Shown here: piece after piece, positions 8,513-16,769 of the stretch
How positions within the stretch are numbered: the first letter of the stretch is position 1
How the letters are laid out: every line of letters begins with the position of its first letter
Source: Pseudobacillus wudalianchiensis
Lineage (GTDB): Bacteria; Bacillota; Bacilli; Bacillales; Domibacillaceae
DNA: 64,000 nt
NCBI RefSeq assembly: GCF_001685015.1
Contig: NZ_MAYT01000003.1
Coordinates: forward strand, 1 to 64,000
Direction: 5' to 3'
Notes under the pieces: model-generated
Database searches by the model: none
The model's input: the letters and a program-made list of their open reading frames with translations, nothing else
What the model was told of the DNA's origin: nothing
Translations under genes and position numbers: made by a program

Positions 8513-10117
8513 TTAATGGTCTATCCTCATAGCCAGCCGGCGCACTCGAGCTTCTAATTCCTTAATGCTAAAAGGTTTCGTTAAATAGTCGTCTGCCCCT
8601 AACTCAAGTCCCTTTACAACATCTTTCTCGCTTTTTCTTCCTGTCAGCATAATGATAACAAAATCCTCTTCGCGAAATTCATTTCGCAATCGCTGTAACA
8701 CTTCTATTCCATCCATGCGTGGCATAACACCATCGAGTAAAATAATATACTTGCCGCCCTGCTTGTACCAATCATCCTTGAAAAAAGCTTCTCCTTCTCT
8801 AAATGAACGGACCTCTGTCCGGTAGTTTCCAAACGACATCCGGCGCAGCTGGTCTTCTAAAATTTGGCGCATTACCGCGTCATCATCAATAATGCCGATA
8901 CGCAGCCATTTTTCTTTGTCCGCAGAAGGATTCATGTCCTGATAATAAGTAACTTTACCGCGGCCATTGATCTTAGAGGAATAAAGAGCCAGATCTGCTT
9001 TTTTCAAAAGCTCTCCTGGGCGTTCTTCAGAATAATTTGCTTCCACTACCCCTGCAGAAAAGCTGCAAGAAACAGTTTGATCTTCAAATACAAATTCTTG
9101 CTGTTTAAATTCATTGATAATCGATTGAATAATGTTCCTTGCCTTTTCTCCTGAGCATTCCGGCATTAGTAAGACAAATTCCTCTCCGCCAAAGCGAATA
9201 AAAAAATCATCTTGATGAATGCGGTTTCTAACGATGAAGCTAAATTCTTTTAGTACCTCATCACCTGCAGTATGGCCATACGTATCGTTGATCTTTTTAA
9301 AGTGATCCAAATCCAATATGGCCAAAGAGAAAGATACATTAGATTCCTTTAATAATTGCAGCTGCCGCTTCACTTCAACATTAAAGAACTTACGATTAAA
9401 AGCCCCTGTCAGTTCATCTATTAATACAACTTCCCTCATTAAATCTCGATAATTCATTTTGTTTTTAATCCTAATAAGAATTTCATCTAGATCTGTCGGC
9501 ATTTCAATATAATCGAGTACTCCCGCTTCATACGCTTTCAGGCGCTTCTCTTTCTCCTTCGCTCTGCTTATAGCGATTACTGGCGTAAGGCGATTCCCAG
9601 CCGTCTCTTTAATTCTTTCGAGCAGTTCCATTCCGCTGTTTTTTGGAAGGTCAAGATCGATGACCACAAGATCAGGATGCTTCGATAAAAAGATGGATAG
9701 CCCTTTTTCTGCAGTCATCGCAGCCAGCACGCCCCAGCCTTTTTTTTCCATTTCTTTTCTTAAAACTGTCAATTTCTCAATATCACTTTCTATCAAAAGG
9801 ACGATTTCACTGCCGGGCTTTTTTTCGCTTTCTGTTTCAATAAGCTCCTCTTGTTCTATCACATTGTGATTTCCTATTAATTCCGCTATAAAAGATTGCC
9901 ATTCATCGGCACTCCATTGCTTTTCTCTATCTTCATCTAGCTGCTTTAGTCTAACAGCTGCTATATCCGCTAATTCCTCAAGACCAATAGAACCAGCTGT
10001 CCCTTTTAACGAATGAAGAAATCGGTACAGTTCTTTTTCCGTAACAAACGGCTGGCTTTTCCAGAGCTGAAAAGTTGTATCCATTTTTTTGAGGAAGATT
10101 TGCTGATACTTTTTCAA
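8513..10117 (-). CDS. Hpt-REC-GGDEF-REC signalling protein (diguanylate cyclase)
   Basis: 534 aa from a TTG start with GGGCGGG upstream (an in-frame GTG at 10156 lacks a good ribosome site). An N-terminal Hpt domain has His35 in LHSLKG. REC1 has its phosphoacceptor at about D154, but the usual Lys is Met (IEMP) and its acidic pocket reads ESD, so it may be a pseudo-receiver. The GGDEF domain has active site RFGGEEF (GGEEF at 310-314) and the LTGAFNR and DLDHFKKIND motifs, so c-di-GMP synthesis is likely; no RxxD inhibitory site sits at the usual place (HQDD). REC2 is intact: D462 in LLDGVMPRMDG, K514 in TKPFS. First gene of the signalling run. Confidence 0.88.
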   Translation of the reverse strand: MKKYQQIFLKKMDTTFQLWKSQPFVTEKELYRFLHSLKGTAGSIGLEELADIAAVRLKQLDEDREKQWSADEWQSFIAELIGNHNVIEQEELIETESEKKPGSEIVLLIESDIEKLTVLRKEMEKKGWGVLAAMTAEKGLSIFLSKHPDLVVIDLDLPKNSGMELLERIKETAGNRLTPVIAISRAKEKEKRLKAYEAGVLDYIEMPTDLDEILIRIKNKMNYRDLMREVVLIDELTGAFNRKFFNVEVKRQLQLLKESNVSFSLAILDLDHFKKINDTYGHTAGDEVLKEFSFIVRNRIHQDDFFIRFGGEEFVLLMPECSGEKARNIIQSIINEFKQQEFVFEDQTVSCSFSAGVVEANYSEERPGELLKKADLALYSSKINGRGKVTYYQDMNPSADKEKWLRIGIIDDDAVMRQILEDQLRRMSFGNYRTEVRSFREGEAFFKDDWYKQGGKYIILLDGVMPRMDGIEVLQRLRNEFREEDFVIIMLTGRKSEKDVVKGLELGADDYLTKPFSIKELEARVRRLAMRIDH

Positions 10118-10335
10118 GTGTATCCCGCCCTTTATGTATGCTTTGCAAAAATGCACCTTATCTAGTTATGCATGATAAACATTTTCATTTCGGCTTTTTT
10201 AACGCACCTGACATTAGGGAAAGGATCTTAAAAAGCCTTATCTAAATATTGTACATATGTTTCTTCATTGCCACAATTAATTAAGCCAGTATCTGCCATA
10301 AAATAAAGCTTTTTATCTACTCAAGTGAAATGACT

Positions 10336-10371
10336 CTGTCTCACAGTTATTGTATATTGCCTGTGAGACAG
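10336..10371. repeat. 11-bp perfect inverted repeat in a 400-bp intergenic region
   Basis: CTGTCTCACAG (10336-10346) and CTGTGAGACAG (10361-10371) flank a 14-nt AT-rich loop. No T run follows on either strand, so it is not a standard terminator. It lies between the end of the coiled-coil gene and the start of the GGDEF gene, both on the minus strand, and could be an operator or an RNA stem. Nothing else convincing is visible in 10118-10522. Confidence 0.5.
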
Positions 10372-10522
10372 CCACTTATTTCTCTTTCTAAGTTTAACAG
10401 AAAAAATAAGACGTATTGGACAGATATAACGCTTCTTCGATTTTACAGCTTCCTCTTTTCAACTAATGGACTCTTTCGATGCATGGACCATGTTCTCCTC
10501 TCTTCAATACGTCATTTCAACT

Positions 10523-11800
10523 CTAAACAGGATCTTCCCCAAGCGAAGGGTCATCCTCAATCACAATATCCGTATAAGGGGCCTCTTCCTCAAACACTTT
10601 AGAATTCCACTCGGAGGAAAGTCCATCATTTGGCGGAGCTGACTGTTCTTCTGTGCTCGTTTGCGGTTTTTCCATTTCTTCCTTTGCGACTTTCATTTTT
10701 TCCATATCCTCTTTTACTTGTTCCGTTATCTCTTTTGGCACAGCCTCTTTTCCATAAGTCGCACCTATATTCAAAGCACCACTCAAGCTCTTGATTCCAA
10801 GCTGTTCAAAGTTGTTGTTTTGTTCGTACTTGTCTAAATAAAGCTTGTCTATATACAGAGTTTTAAAAACAGATTCTTGTTGTATAGGTGAATTTTCTGC
10901 TTCTTCCTTCGTTGCCCCACTCCATTTTTCTATTAGCTCGTCCACTCGTTTGAGCAGCCCAGCCTGTACTTCATTCACCAATAAATAATTTTTTTCCAGA
11001 GCAAGAATTCTCATTTGAAGAGGTAAGGAAATGGAATCCATCTCTTCTGCTTCTCTTCTCTGCTCACTTCTGCTATCAGGCGATGAATCGCTTACTATTA
11101 GCTCTTCTTTATCTGATTGATCTCTTTCCTCGTTTCTTAAGTGGTCGTTAGATAAATGCTGTTCCTGCTCCATTAATTTGGAGATTTGACTTTCTAATGA
11201 GCTTATTTTCTTTTGAAGCATGTCTTCTTTCGCTGTATGGGCAGCTAATTTCTTCTCAAACTTCTCCTCTACATCAAGCCATCTTTCCTCCACAGATGCA
11301 GCCTTGTCATAACGGTTATGAATAAATAGGATGACTTCCCGGACGGTTTGTTCGAATTGATTAAGCCGCTCATTCAACTCCTCAAGTTTTCGATCATACG
11401 ATTCACATTTCTGAATCGTTTCCTGCATTCTTTCTTCCTTATTAATATGAGCAGTCAACCGCTCCTCTACTAAGCTAAGCAGCCTCTCCTCCCTCACTCT
11501 CCCTTCTTCCACGGAGGCAGTTTGATTATGATTTATAAATTGTGTAATTTGCCGAATGGTTTGTTCAGACTTACTAGTTCTCTCATTCAGCTCTATCAGT
11601 TTTTGATCATGTTCATTCGCTCTCCGCACTGTTTTTTCTCTACTCATCTCAAACATGGAGCTTCGAGCTTGATTTTCAAACTTTAATAACTGTTTTACAT
11701 GAACTTCAAGCGCATTTATTCGTAAAATTTGTTTTTCAAGCTCACTCTTATCGTCTTTCTTGTTCTGACCTTTTTGATTAAAAATTCTTTTCATAGCCAT
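10523..11800 (-). CDS. Long coiled-coil protein with GerPC-like tail, probable spore protein
   Basis: 425 aa from an ATG with GTGGGG 7 nt upstream. Residues from about 15 to 230 are almost continuous charged heptad-like coiled coil. A later segment reads YIDKLYLDKY, then IKSLSGALNIGATYG (around residues 310-345). This resembles from memory the C-terminal signature of spore-germination protein GerPC (xTLxGTLNIGL), which is normally only about 200 aa with a short N-terminal coiled coil. The acidic C-terminal 80 residues look disordered. The gene lies 76 bp after an Hsp20-like gene and faces a cluster of GerPA/GerPF-type genes. Function in the spore coat is inferred. Confidence 0.5.
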   Translation of the reverse strand: MAMKRIFNQKGQNKKDDKSELEKQILRINALEVHVKQLLKFENQARSSMFEMSREKTVRRANEHDQKLIELNERTSKSEQTIRQITQFINHNQTASVEEGRVREERLLSLVEERLTAHINKEERMQETIQKCESYDRKLEELNERLNQFEQTVREVILFIHNRYDKAASVEERWLDVEEKFEKKLAAHTAKEDMLQKKISSLESQISKLMEQEQHLSNDHLRNEERDQSDKEELIVSDSSPDSRSEQRREAEEMDSISLPLQMRILALEKNYLLVNEVQAGLLKRVDELIEKWSGATKEEAENSPIQQESVFKTLYIDKLYLDKYEQNNNFEQLGIKSLSGALNIGATYGKEAVPKEITEQVKEDMEKMKVAKEEMEKPQTSTEEQSAPPNDGLSSEWNSKVFEEEAPYTDIVIEDDPSLGEDPV

Positions 11801-11876
11801 AGCAGATCCCCACACTTATTTATTTATTCTGTAGAAAAGAGACTAATGAAAAGCCGGGAACGCTGAACAGGCTGTA

Positions 11877-12350
11877 TTACTCAATGGGGACTTGTTCCTC
11901 GCTTCTAAATTGTCGATTATACGAGATAAAGAGAAGGCCATTATGAAACCTTGCGCGAATCTGATTTGGATAGGCAGGCTCTGGAAGCTGAATGATGCGT
12001 TGAAAATCTCCTTGATATATCTCTTGCTGTACCAGTTCTCCTTTATTCATCTGACTATCGCTTCCTCTAATTAATAGCTTTATGCCTGATACAGACACTT
12101 GGATGTTTTCTTTCGGATAACCGGCCAAATTTGATACTAATAAAATCTCTTCATCTGTCATGTAAATATCTGTTGGCGGAAACTTTTTCCCTTGCTCCGT
12201 TTTAAGAGGCGATTCACCGTCTTGCGCAACCCCTGAATGGTTTTTCATAAATTCATTAAAGGAGGAATTCTCAAATATTTCATCCCAAAAATTAGTAGTT
12301 TGATACTTTTTCGCTATATCCATCCATTGCAATATTTTATCCATGTCCAT
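11877..12350 (-). CDS. Hsp20/alpha-crystallin-like protein, probably spore-associated (GerT-like)
   Basis: 157 aa. The second half is an alpha-crystallin beta-sandwich: DIYMTDEEILLVSNLAGYPKENIQVSVSG then IKLLIRG and a final LPEPAYPNQIRARFHNGLLFISY strand pair. The N-terminal 60 residues are divergent and the canonical C-terminal IxI/V anchoring motif is not obvious. Small Hsp20-like proteins of this size (GerT, CotM, CotP) are coat or germination proteins in Bacillus. Position next to GerP-type genes favours such a role over heat shock. It is first of a two-gene minus-strand unit with the coiled-coil gene. Confidence 0.65.
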   Translation of the reverse strand: MDMDKILQWMDIAKKYQTTNFWDEIFENSSFNEFMKNHSGVAQDGESPLKTEQGKKFPPTDIYMTDEEILLVSNLAGYPKENIQVSVSGIKLLIRGSDSQMNKGELVQQEIYQGDFQRIIQLPEPAYPNQIRARFHNGLLFISYNRQFRSEEQVPIE

Positions 12351-12536
12351 GAGGGGTCCCCCTTGTGACGTATCATAATCATTTATATGGAGTTTTCTGT
12401 ATATCTTGTCTTTAGTTCATCATAACGAACAACCCTATTACCATGTATATGCCATGGAAGCAGGCAGATAACATAATCTTCGTTTGAAGTGCATACCTTT
12501 AAATACTTAGAGAACGAAAAGAAAGGAGAAGAAGCT

Positions 12537-12776
12537 ATGTTCTTTTTACCGGCCAAGGTAAATATCAATCATGTTAAAGTGAATAATAGCGATCATCTAA
12601 GTGCTGTATCTTTTAGTTCTACCGTTAAGAGAAATAGAAATGTCTGTGCTAAGAAAAACCAAGGGTTCGGACAACAGATGGCAGATGGAACCCTAAGAAT
12701 GTTTTCAAAAACATGGACAATAGATCATGATACGGTAGATTCATGCAGGGAAAAATCAAATCATCAGTCCATTTAA
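12537..12776 (+). CDS. GerPA/GerPF-family spore germination protein, paralogue 1 (divergent)
   Basis: 79 aa from ATG 12537 with AAAGGAG upstream. The N-terminal pattern KVNINHVKVNNSDHLSAVSF and the central KKNQGFGQQMADG match the family layout (hydrophobic strand, small-residue strand, then K-x-N-x-G-x-G). It is the least conserved of the four copies here: the usual NxG after the second strand is replaced by SFSST, and basic residues follow. GerP proteins lie in the inner coat and help germinants reach their receptors. First gene of a tandem cluster of four. Confidence 0.7.
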   Translation: MFFLPAKVNINHVKVNNSDHLSAVSFSSTVKRNRNVCAKKNQGFGQQMADGTLRMFSKTWTIDHDTVDSCREKSNHQSI

Positions 12777-12795
12777 AATGCTAAGGAGGTTTAGC

Positions 12796-13062
12796 ATGAC
12801 TGGCCCGGTTCCTTATATCAATATCAATATAAATATTATTAAAGTGAATTCATTTGAGAACGCCTCAGCTATCAATGTTGGCCAAAATTTATTGGCGGAA
12901 TGGCATAATTCAGACAAGAAAAACATGGGCTTAGGACAAAACATGGGAGACGGCAGTAATTTTCTTGGTACGAGAAGCGGCGTTGATGATCGGGATCAAG
13001 TGGATTCCAATGCTTCTTTTGAAACCGCTAATTTGCCTAACCCGTTAGGAGTGATACCATAA
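12796..13062 (+). CDS. GerPF-like spore germination protein, paralogue 2
   Basis: 88 aa from ATG 12796, chosen because a perfect AAGGAGG lies 6 nt upstream (an earlier ATG at 12778 lacks one). INIIKVNSFENASAINVGQNLLAEWH and KKNMGLGQNMGDG are the classic GerPF/GerPA signature, and this copy is closest to B. subtilis GerPF. An unusual run of alternating Ile-Asn (INININI) sits near the N-terminus. It starts 19 bp after paralogue 1 ends and is followed directly by paralogue 3, so co-transcription is likely. Confidence 0.85.
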   Translation: MTGPVPYINININIIKVNSFENASAINVGQNLLAEWHNSDKKNMGLGQNMGDGSNFLGTRSGVDDRDQVDSNASFETANLPNPLGVIP

Positions 13063-13063
13063 A

Positions 13064-13294
13064 ATGTTTGCGCCTGTTGTCATCAATGTATTAGGAATAA
13101 AAGTTAACGCCATTGATCACGGAACAGTTCTCAATCTTGGCTCAAGTCAACATATAGACCTGTTTGTTTCGTACAAGCGGAACCAAGGGATTGGGGAGCA
13201 GAACGGGGACCTGTCTCCTACAGTGCTATCTCAATCTGCCGTGTGGGATATGGATGCTATTGACAGCCCGTCAGCCAAATCAAGCTTCTTCTAG
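13064..13294 (+). CDS. GerPA/GerPF-family protein, paralogue 3
   Basis: 76 aa. Pattern VINVLGIKVNAIDHGTVLNLGSS, then YKRNQGIGEQNGDLSP: same fold as its neighbours, with NLG in the second strand. It is a close sister of paralogue 4 (shared VINVLGxKxNxxDxGxVxNxGS, FVSYKRNQ and GEQNGDLSP), so these two arose by recent tandem duplication. AGGAG lies 12 nt before the ATG, a longer spacing than in the other copies. The gene begins 1 bp after paralogue 2 ends. Confidence 0.8.
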   Translation: MFAPVVINVLGIKVNAIDHGTVLNLGSSQHIDLFVSYKRNQGIGEQNGDLSPTVLSQSAVWDMDAIDSPSAKSSFF

Positions 13295-13344
13295 TGGCAC
13301 CTTTTGTAAAGACTGATCTTATTTCAACAGAAGGAGGTGTTTAT

Positions 13345-13581
13345 ATGGCTTTTATCACTCCGATGGTTATTAATGTTCTTGGATTTAAAATTAATACGAT
13401 GGATAATGGAGCCGTGGCCAATATGGGCTCTGTTCAATTTATCGACCAATTTGTGAGCTATAAGCGAAACCAAGCTTTCGGGGAACAAAATGGCGATCTG
13501 TCTCCGGTTGGCATTCCAACAGCTGCTGTATTTGATCCCGATGGCAATGACAGTTCATCCGTCAAAAATAGCGTCGTTTAA
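13345..13581 (+). CDS. GerPA/GerPF-family protein, paralogue 4
   Basis: 78 aa from ATG 13345 with AAGGAGG 8 nt upstream. Pattern VINVLGFKINTMDNGAVANMGSV, then YKRNQAFGEQNGDLSP. It is about three-quarters identical by eye to paralogue 3 over the first 50 residues, and diverges at the C-terminal tail. Last gene of the cluster, ending before a strong terminator at 13627-13656. Expected location is the spore coat, as for other GerP proteins. Confidence 0.82.
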   Translation: MAFITPMVINVLGFKINTMDNGAVANMGSVQFIDQFVSYKRNQAFGEQNGDLSPVGIPTAAVFDPDGNDSSSVKNSVV

Positions 13582-13626
13582 AGTCATCTTTCCGAAGAAA
13601 ATATTTACCACGTCCTTTGTCCATGT

Positions 13627-13656
13627 GAAAAAGAGCCCTTTAAGGGGCTCTTTTTC
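13627..13656. terminator. Terminator after the GerP-like cluster
   Basis: GAAAAAGAGCCCTT pairs with AGGGGCTCTTTTTC around a 2-nt loop, with one G-T pair. T runs on both strands allow it to serve the cluster and the convergent M20 gene. Confidence 0.85.
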
Positions 13657-13710
13657 ATCACCATTTATATAGAAACATAAAGATATCTCCTATAATTTTT
13701 TGAGTGTTTT

Positions 13711-14826
13711 TTATAAATCAACGAGACCTTTAAATACGTCTACTGCCGTTTCGATAATGTCGTCTCGAAAGTCATACTCATATGTATGCACTTGCGGATA
13801 ATTTTCGCCGTTTCCGATGTAGCACATTGCCCCTTTTGTCAGCTTCAAATAATGGCCAAAGTCTTCAGAAGGACGCAAGGCTTTCTTCATTTCGATAACT
13901 TGCAGTCCTTTTGTCTTACCGGCCTGACGGATTTTATCTGAGCTTTCTTTGTGATTCGTTGTCTCTGGAAAAGCATCATTATAAGAGAAGCTTACTTTTA
14001 AACCGTACTTTCCTGCTTGGGCTTGGGCAAGCTCTTCAAGATTCTTCTGAAGTTCATTCATTTCCTCTTCATATAGAGCACGGATCGTCAACAATAAGTC
14101 CCCTTTGCTTGCCGATATTCCAAAAGCTCTTTCACCGATATCTACCTGAACGACTGTGCACAGCACGATACCCTTATTATTCTCCGGAGAAATAAACTCC
14201 GGGATAGCGTCAATGACTTTTGCAATCGCAAAAGCCGGGTTAACCCCGTCTTCCGGTTGACTCGCATGAGCCGGGGAACCCTCCATATGGATCGTCATCC
14301 CCTTGGAAGCACACTGAACGGTACCATCCATAATATTGACGGATTTAAGAGGCATGCCACTCATATTGTGATAAGCAAAGATCTCTTCAATGCTATTTTC
14401 TTTAATGAAAGAGGCACACTGGGCAGCGCCATCTCCCGTCTCTTCTGCGTGCTGAAAAAGAAAAAAGACATTTTTATCAGCTCCCTTTTGGTCGATTTCC
14501 AAAGCAAATCCGGCAAGTGTAGCAGAGTGGCCATCATGTCCACATTTGTGAGAAACGCCTGGAAACTGAGAAGCATGCGGGATATCGATTCTCTCCTCCA
14601 TAGGAAGAGCATCAAAATCCGCACGAAATGCAATATTCTTTTTGCCTTCTCCTGCGCGATAAATGGCATAGAACCACAAACCATTATCGACAATTTCTAA
14701 GTTCGTATGCTCTTTCAGAAAATTGATTAAATGCTGCTTTGTCCAGACCTCTTGATTCGAAAGTTCAGGGTGCTGGTGCAATTCGTGACGCAGTTGTTTT
14801 ACTAATCCCAGATTTCTCTTTTCCAT
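13711..14826 (-). CDS. M20 aminoacylase/amidohydrolase
   Basis: 371 aa. Motifs: HELHQHPELSNQE at the N-terminus, FRADFDALPMEE, KCGHDGHSATLAGF (metal His/Asp) and HAEETGDGA (Glu pair). The lid domain carries GSPAHASQPEDG. It fits the M20 aminoacylase group (AmhX/hippurate-hydrolase-like), which releases amino acids from N-acyl derivatives. AAGGAG lies upstream of the ATG. It is downstream of an amino-acid permease on the same strand, 103 bp away, with a weak CCCTGG/CCAGGG dyad between them. Uptake followed by deacylation is a plausible pairing. Confidence 0.82.
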   Translation of the reverse strand: MEKRNLGLVKQLRHELHQHPELSNQEVWTKQHLINFLKEHTNLEIVDNGLWFYAIYRAGEGKKNIAFRADFDALPMEERIDIPHASQFPGVSHKCGHDGHSATLAGFALEIDQKGADKNVFFLFQHAEETGDGAAQCASFIKENSIEEIFAYHNMSGMPLKSVNIMDGTVQCASKGMTIHMEGSPAHASQPEDGVNPAFAIAKVIDAIPEFISPENNKGIVLCTVVQVDIGERAFGISASKGDLLLTIRALYEEEMNELQKNLEELAQAQAGKYGLKVSFSYNDAFPETTNHKESSDKIRQAGKTKGLQVIEMKKALRPSEDFGHYLKLTKGAMCYIGNGENYPQVHTYEYDFRDDIIETAVDVFKGLVDL

Positions 14827-14929
14827 GGTTATTCTGACTCCTTCTCATTTTCTCTTCCATACAAACCCCTGGCTCTCCAAGTCGATCACCAGGGATTTAG
14901 CAGAGGTCCTTTTAAACATTCATGATTCT

Positions 14930-16360
14930 TTATTTTATTTCTGTTTCATCAATGTGCGCTTCTAAATACGGCTTGTAATCTGGTTCCTGCAGTTTTCCTT
15001 TCTTACTCAAATAAGTGCCAATGATAAAGTATAGCACTAACATAGGCGCTCCGATATAAAATGAAAATCTAGTGTCGGCGCTGTAAGCTGTATAAATAGC
15101 AATAGCAATTAAAGCAGCCAAACAAATAATAGTTGGAATTGGATAAGTGCCCATTTTAAATTTCAACTTATCTACAGATCCGCCGTTCGCCACTAGCCAT
15201 TTTCTAAATCTATAGTGTGCAAGGAAGCTTCCGAACCAGCCAAGCAATGTATTGAAACCTGCAATCGAAATCAGCCAAACAAACACTTTATCCGGTGAAA
15301 CAAAGCTGGTGATCAAAGAGACTTGGCCGAGGAACAAAGTAAGAATAACCGCATTTACCGGAATACCACGCTTATTTACTTTGGACAATGCTTTTGGTGC
15401 TTTTCCCTCTTTTGACAATGCAACTAGCGTTCTGCTCAGTGCATATACGATTGAATTTGCCGCCGAAGCCAAAGAGGTTAGAATGACAATATTCATAATA
15501 GTAGCTGCCCCTGGAATACCAGCCATTTCAAACAGACCTGCGTAGCCGTTACTTAAAACGCTGACATTCTCATAAGGAACGACCAATCCCATTACAGTCA
15601 CAGAACCCACATAAAAAATTAATATCCGGAAGAAAATAGTGTTAATAGCCCGAGGCACATTATGCTGTGGTTTTTCCGCTTCCCCCGCTGCAACGACAAC
15701 TGTTTCAACACCAAGATAAGACCAAATGACCCCGGTCATCATTAATATAACAGCCGCAAATCCATGTGGGAACATCGAATCGCTACTCCAGTTTGACAAC
15801 CCGATAAATCCTTGATTTCCAATCAATCCAAAAACCATAAGGACACCGACAATTAAGAAAATAATAATAGCGACAACCTTGATACCAGCAAACCAGAATT
15901 CAGCTTCTCCGTATGATTTTACGTCGATCATATTCAACATTAGAATTAATAAGGAAAGCCCAATACAGAATGCAACGGGAGGAATGCCAGGAAAGAATTG
16001 GTTTAAAATCATTCCGCCCCCAACGATCTCAGCCCCAAGTCCGAGGAATCCGTTAATACACAAGTTCCAACCTACCATAAAGCCCAGAACTGGATGAACA
16101 AACAACCCCGAATAAGTCGTATAACCACCGGGAATTGGCATAAAAGTTGACATTTCGCCAAGACCCTTCATTAAAACATATACTAAAATTCCAATAGCTA
16201 AATATGCTATTGGGCCGCCGAGAGCACCAGCCTTCGACACTACATTTCCAGAAGCAAGGAACAATCCTGTTCCAATCGTTCCACCGATGGAAATCATTGT
16301 GAGATGCCGGCTTTTCAGCCCGCGTTGTAAGTTATAGGTTTTATTTTCCATAGTGTTCAT
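14930..16360 (-). CDS. Amino-acid permease (APC superfamily, RocE/LysP type)
   Basis: 476 aa with 12 hydrophobic segments. The opening LKSRHLTMISIGGTIGTGLFLASG and the GGYTTYSGLFVHPVLGFMVGWN motif place it in the amino-acid transporter family that holds RocE, GabP, LysP and AlaP; the substrate cannot be called. The region upstream carries a textbook sigma-54 promoter, a dyad about 100 bp further upstream and a cre-like site. This is the control style of arginine (roc) and other catabolic permeases in Bacillus, although the leader of over 300 nt is unusually long. Confidence 0.85.
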   Translation of the reverse strand: MNTMENKTYNLQRGLKSRHLTMISIGGTIGTGLFLASGNVVSKAGALGGPIAYLAIGILVYVLMKGLGEMSTFMPIPGGYTTYSGLFVHPVLGFMVGWNLCINGFLGLGAEIVGGGMILNQFFPGIPPVAFCIGLSLLILMLNMIDVKSYGEAEFWFAGIKVVAIIIFLIVGVLMVFGLIGNQGFIGLSNWSSDSMFPHGFAAVILMMTGVIWSYLGVETVVVAAGEAEKPQHNVPRAINTIFFRILIFYVGSVTVMGLVVPYENVSVLSNGYAGLFEMAGIPGAATIMNIVILTSLASAANSIVYALSRTLVALSKEGKAPKALSKVNKRGIPVNAVILTLFLGQVSLITSFVSPDKVFVWLISIAGFNTLLGWFGSFLAHYRFRKWLVANGGSVDKLKFKMGTYPIPTIICLAALIAIAIYTAYSADTRFSFYIGAPMLVLYFIIGTYLSKKGKLQEPDYKPYLEAHIDETEIK

Positions 16361-16626
16361 CCCTTTTCTTTAAATTTTTTTCATCACAACTTTCTTTTTG
16401 TGTTTAATACAAAAGGCCATTCGGCATGGCGAACATAGAAGGAATGACTTTTCCACCTAGTAACTAATCGGCTTAAATAACTCACGCAATGAACAAACGT
16501 ATCACTATACTCAATGCTTCAACAGAACGGTTCATCGCAGATCGTTTAATTCAAGGATAAACAGCATATAGAGCCTATTGCATCAACAACTTTCTACCCA
16601 GAGTTCATCTAAAAATCTCCCTGTTG

Positions 16627-16640
16627 CGAAAACGATTTCA
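16627..16640. promoter_or_regulatory. cre-like site (CcpA)
   Basis: CGAAAACGATTTCA matches the Bacillus cre consensus TGWAANCGNTNWCA at 13 of 14 positions; only the first base differs. It lies about 40-55 nt downstream of the predicted sigma-54 start site. That position would let CcpA act as a roadblock, as described for other SigL-dependent catabolic genes. Confidence 0.45.
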
Positions 16641-16693
16641 TTTCTCAAAACTTCCATTCTCCCTTCTCGCATAGATTTCTATCTTTTCTGCTT

Positions 16694-16710
16694 TGCAATT
16701 ATTGTGCCAA
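16694..16710 (-). promoter_or_regulatory. Sigma-54 (SigL) promoter
   Basis: On the minus strand the sequence reads TTGGCACAATAATTGCA. It has the -24 element TTGGCAC and the -12 element TTGCA with the exact 5-bp spacing, a full match to the sigma-54 consensus. It faces the amino-acid permease gene; the start site would be near 16682, giving a leader of about 320 nt. Confidence 0.8.
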
Positions 16711-16769
16711 TTGCGAATGTTTAATAAATAATTAAAAATACAGCAATAAACATACTAAACAACAAAATA

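Noticed and set aside
12421-12536. Possible SigK promoter before the GerP-like cluster (CATACCTTT near 12492, CATAATCTT near 12472).
   Set aside because: Each -10 candidate has a mismatch to CATANNNTA and no -35 AC at the right distance, so no promoter was called.
14257-14700. 147-codon plus-strand ORF opposite the M20 aminoacylase gene.
   Set aside because: The minus-strand frame carries all M20 metal-site motifs, so the plus-strand frame is a shadow.
14867-14894. CCCTGG/CCAGGG dyad between the permease and aminoacylase genes as a terminator.
   Set aside because: Only a 6-bp stem with a long loop and no T run; too weak to call, and the two genes may be co-transcribed.
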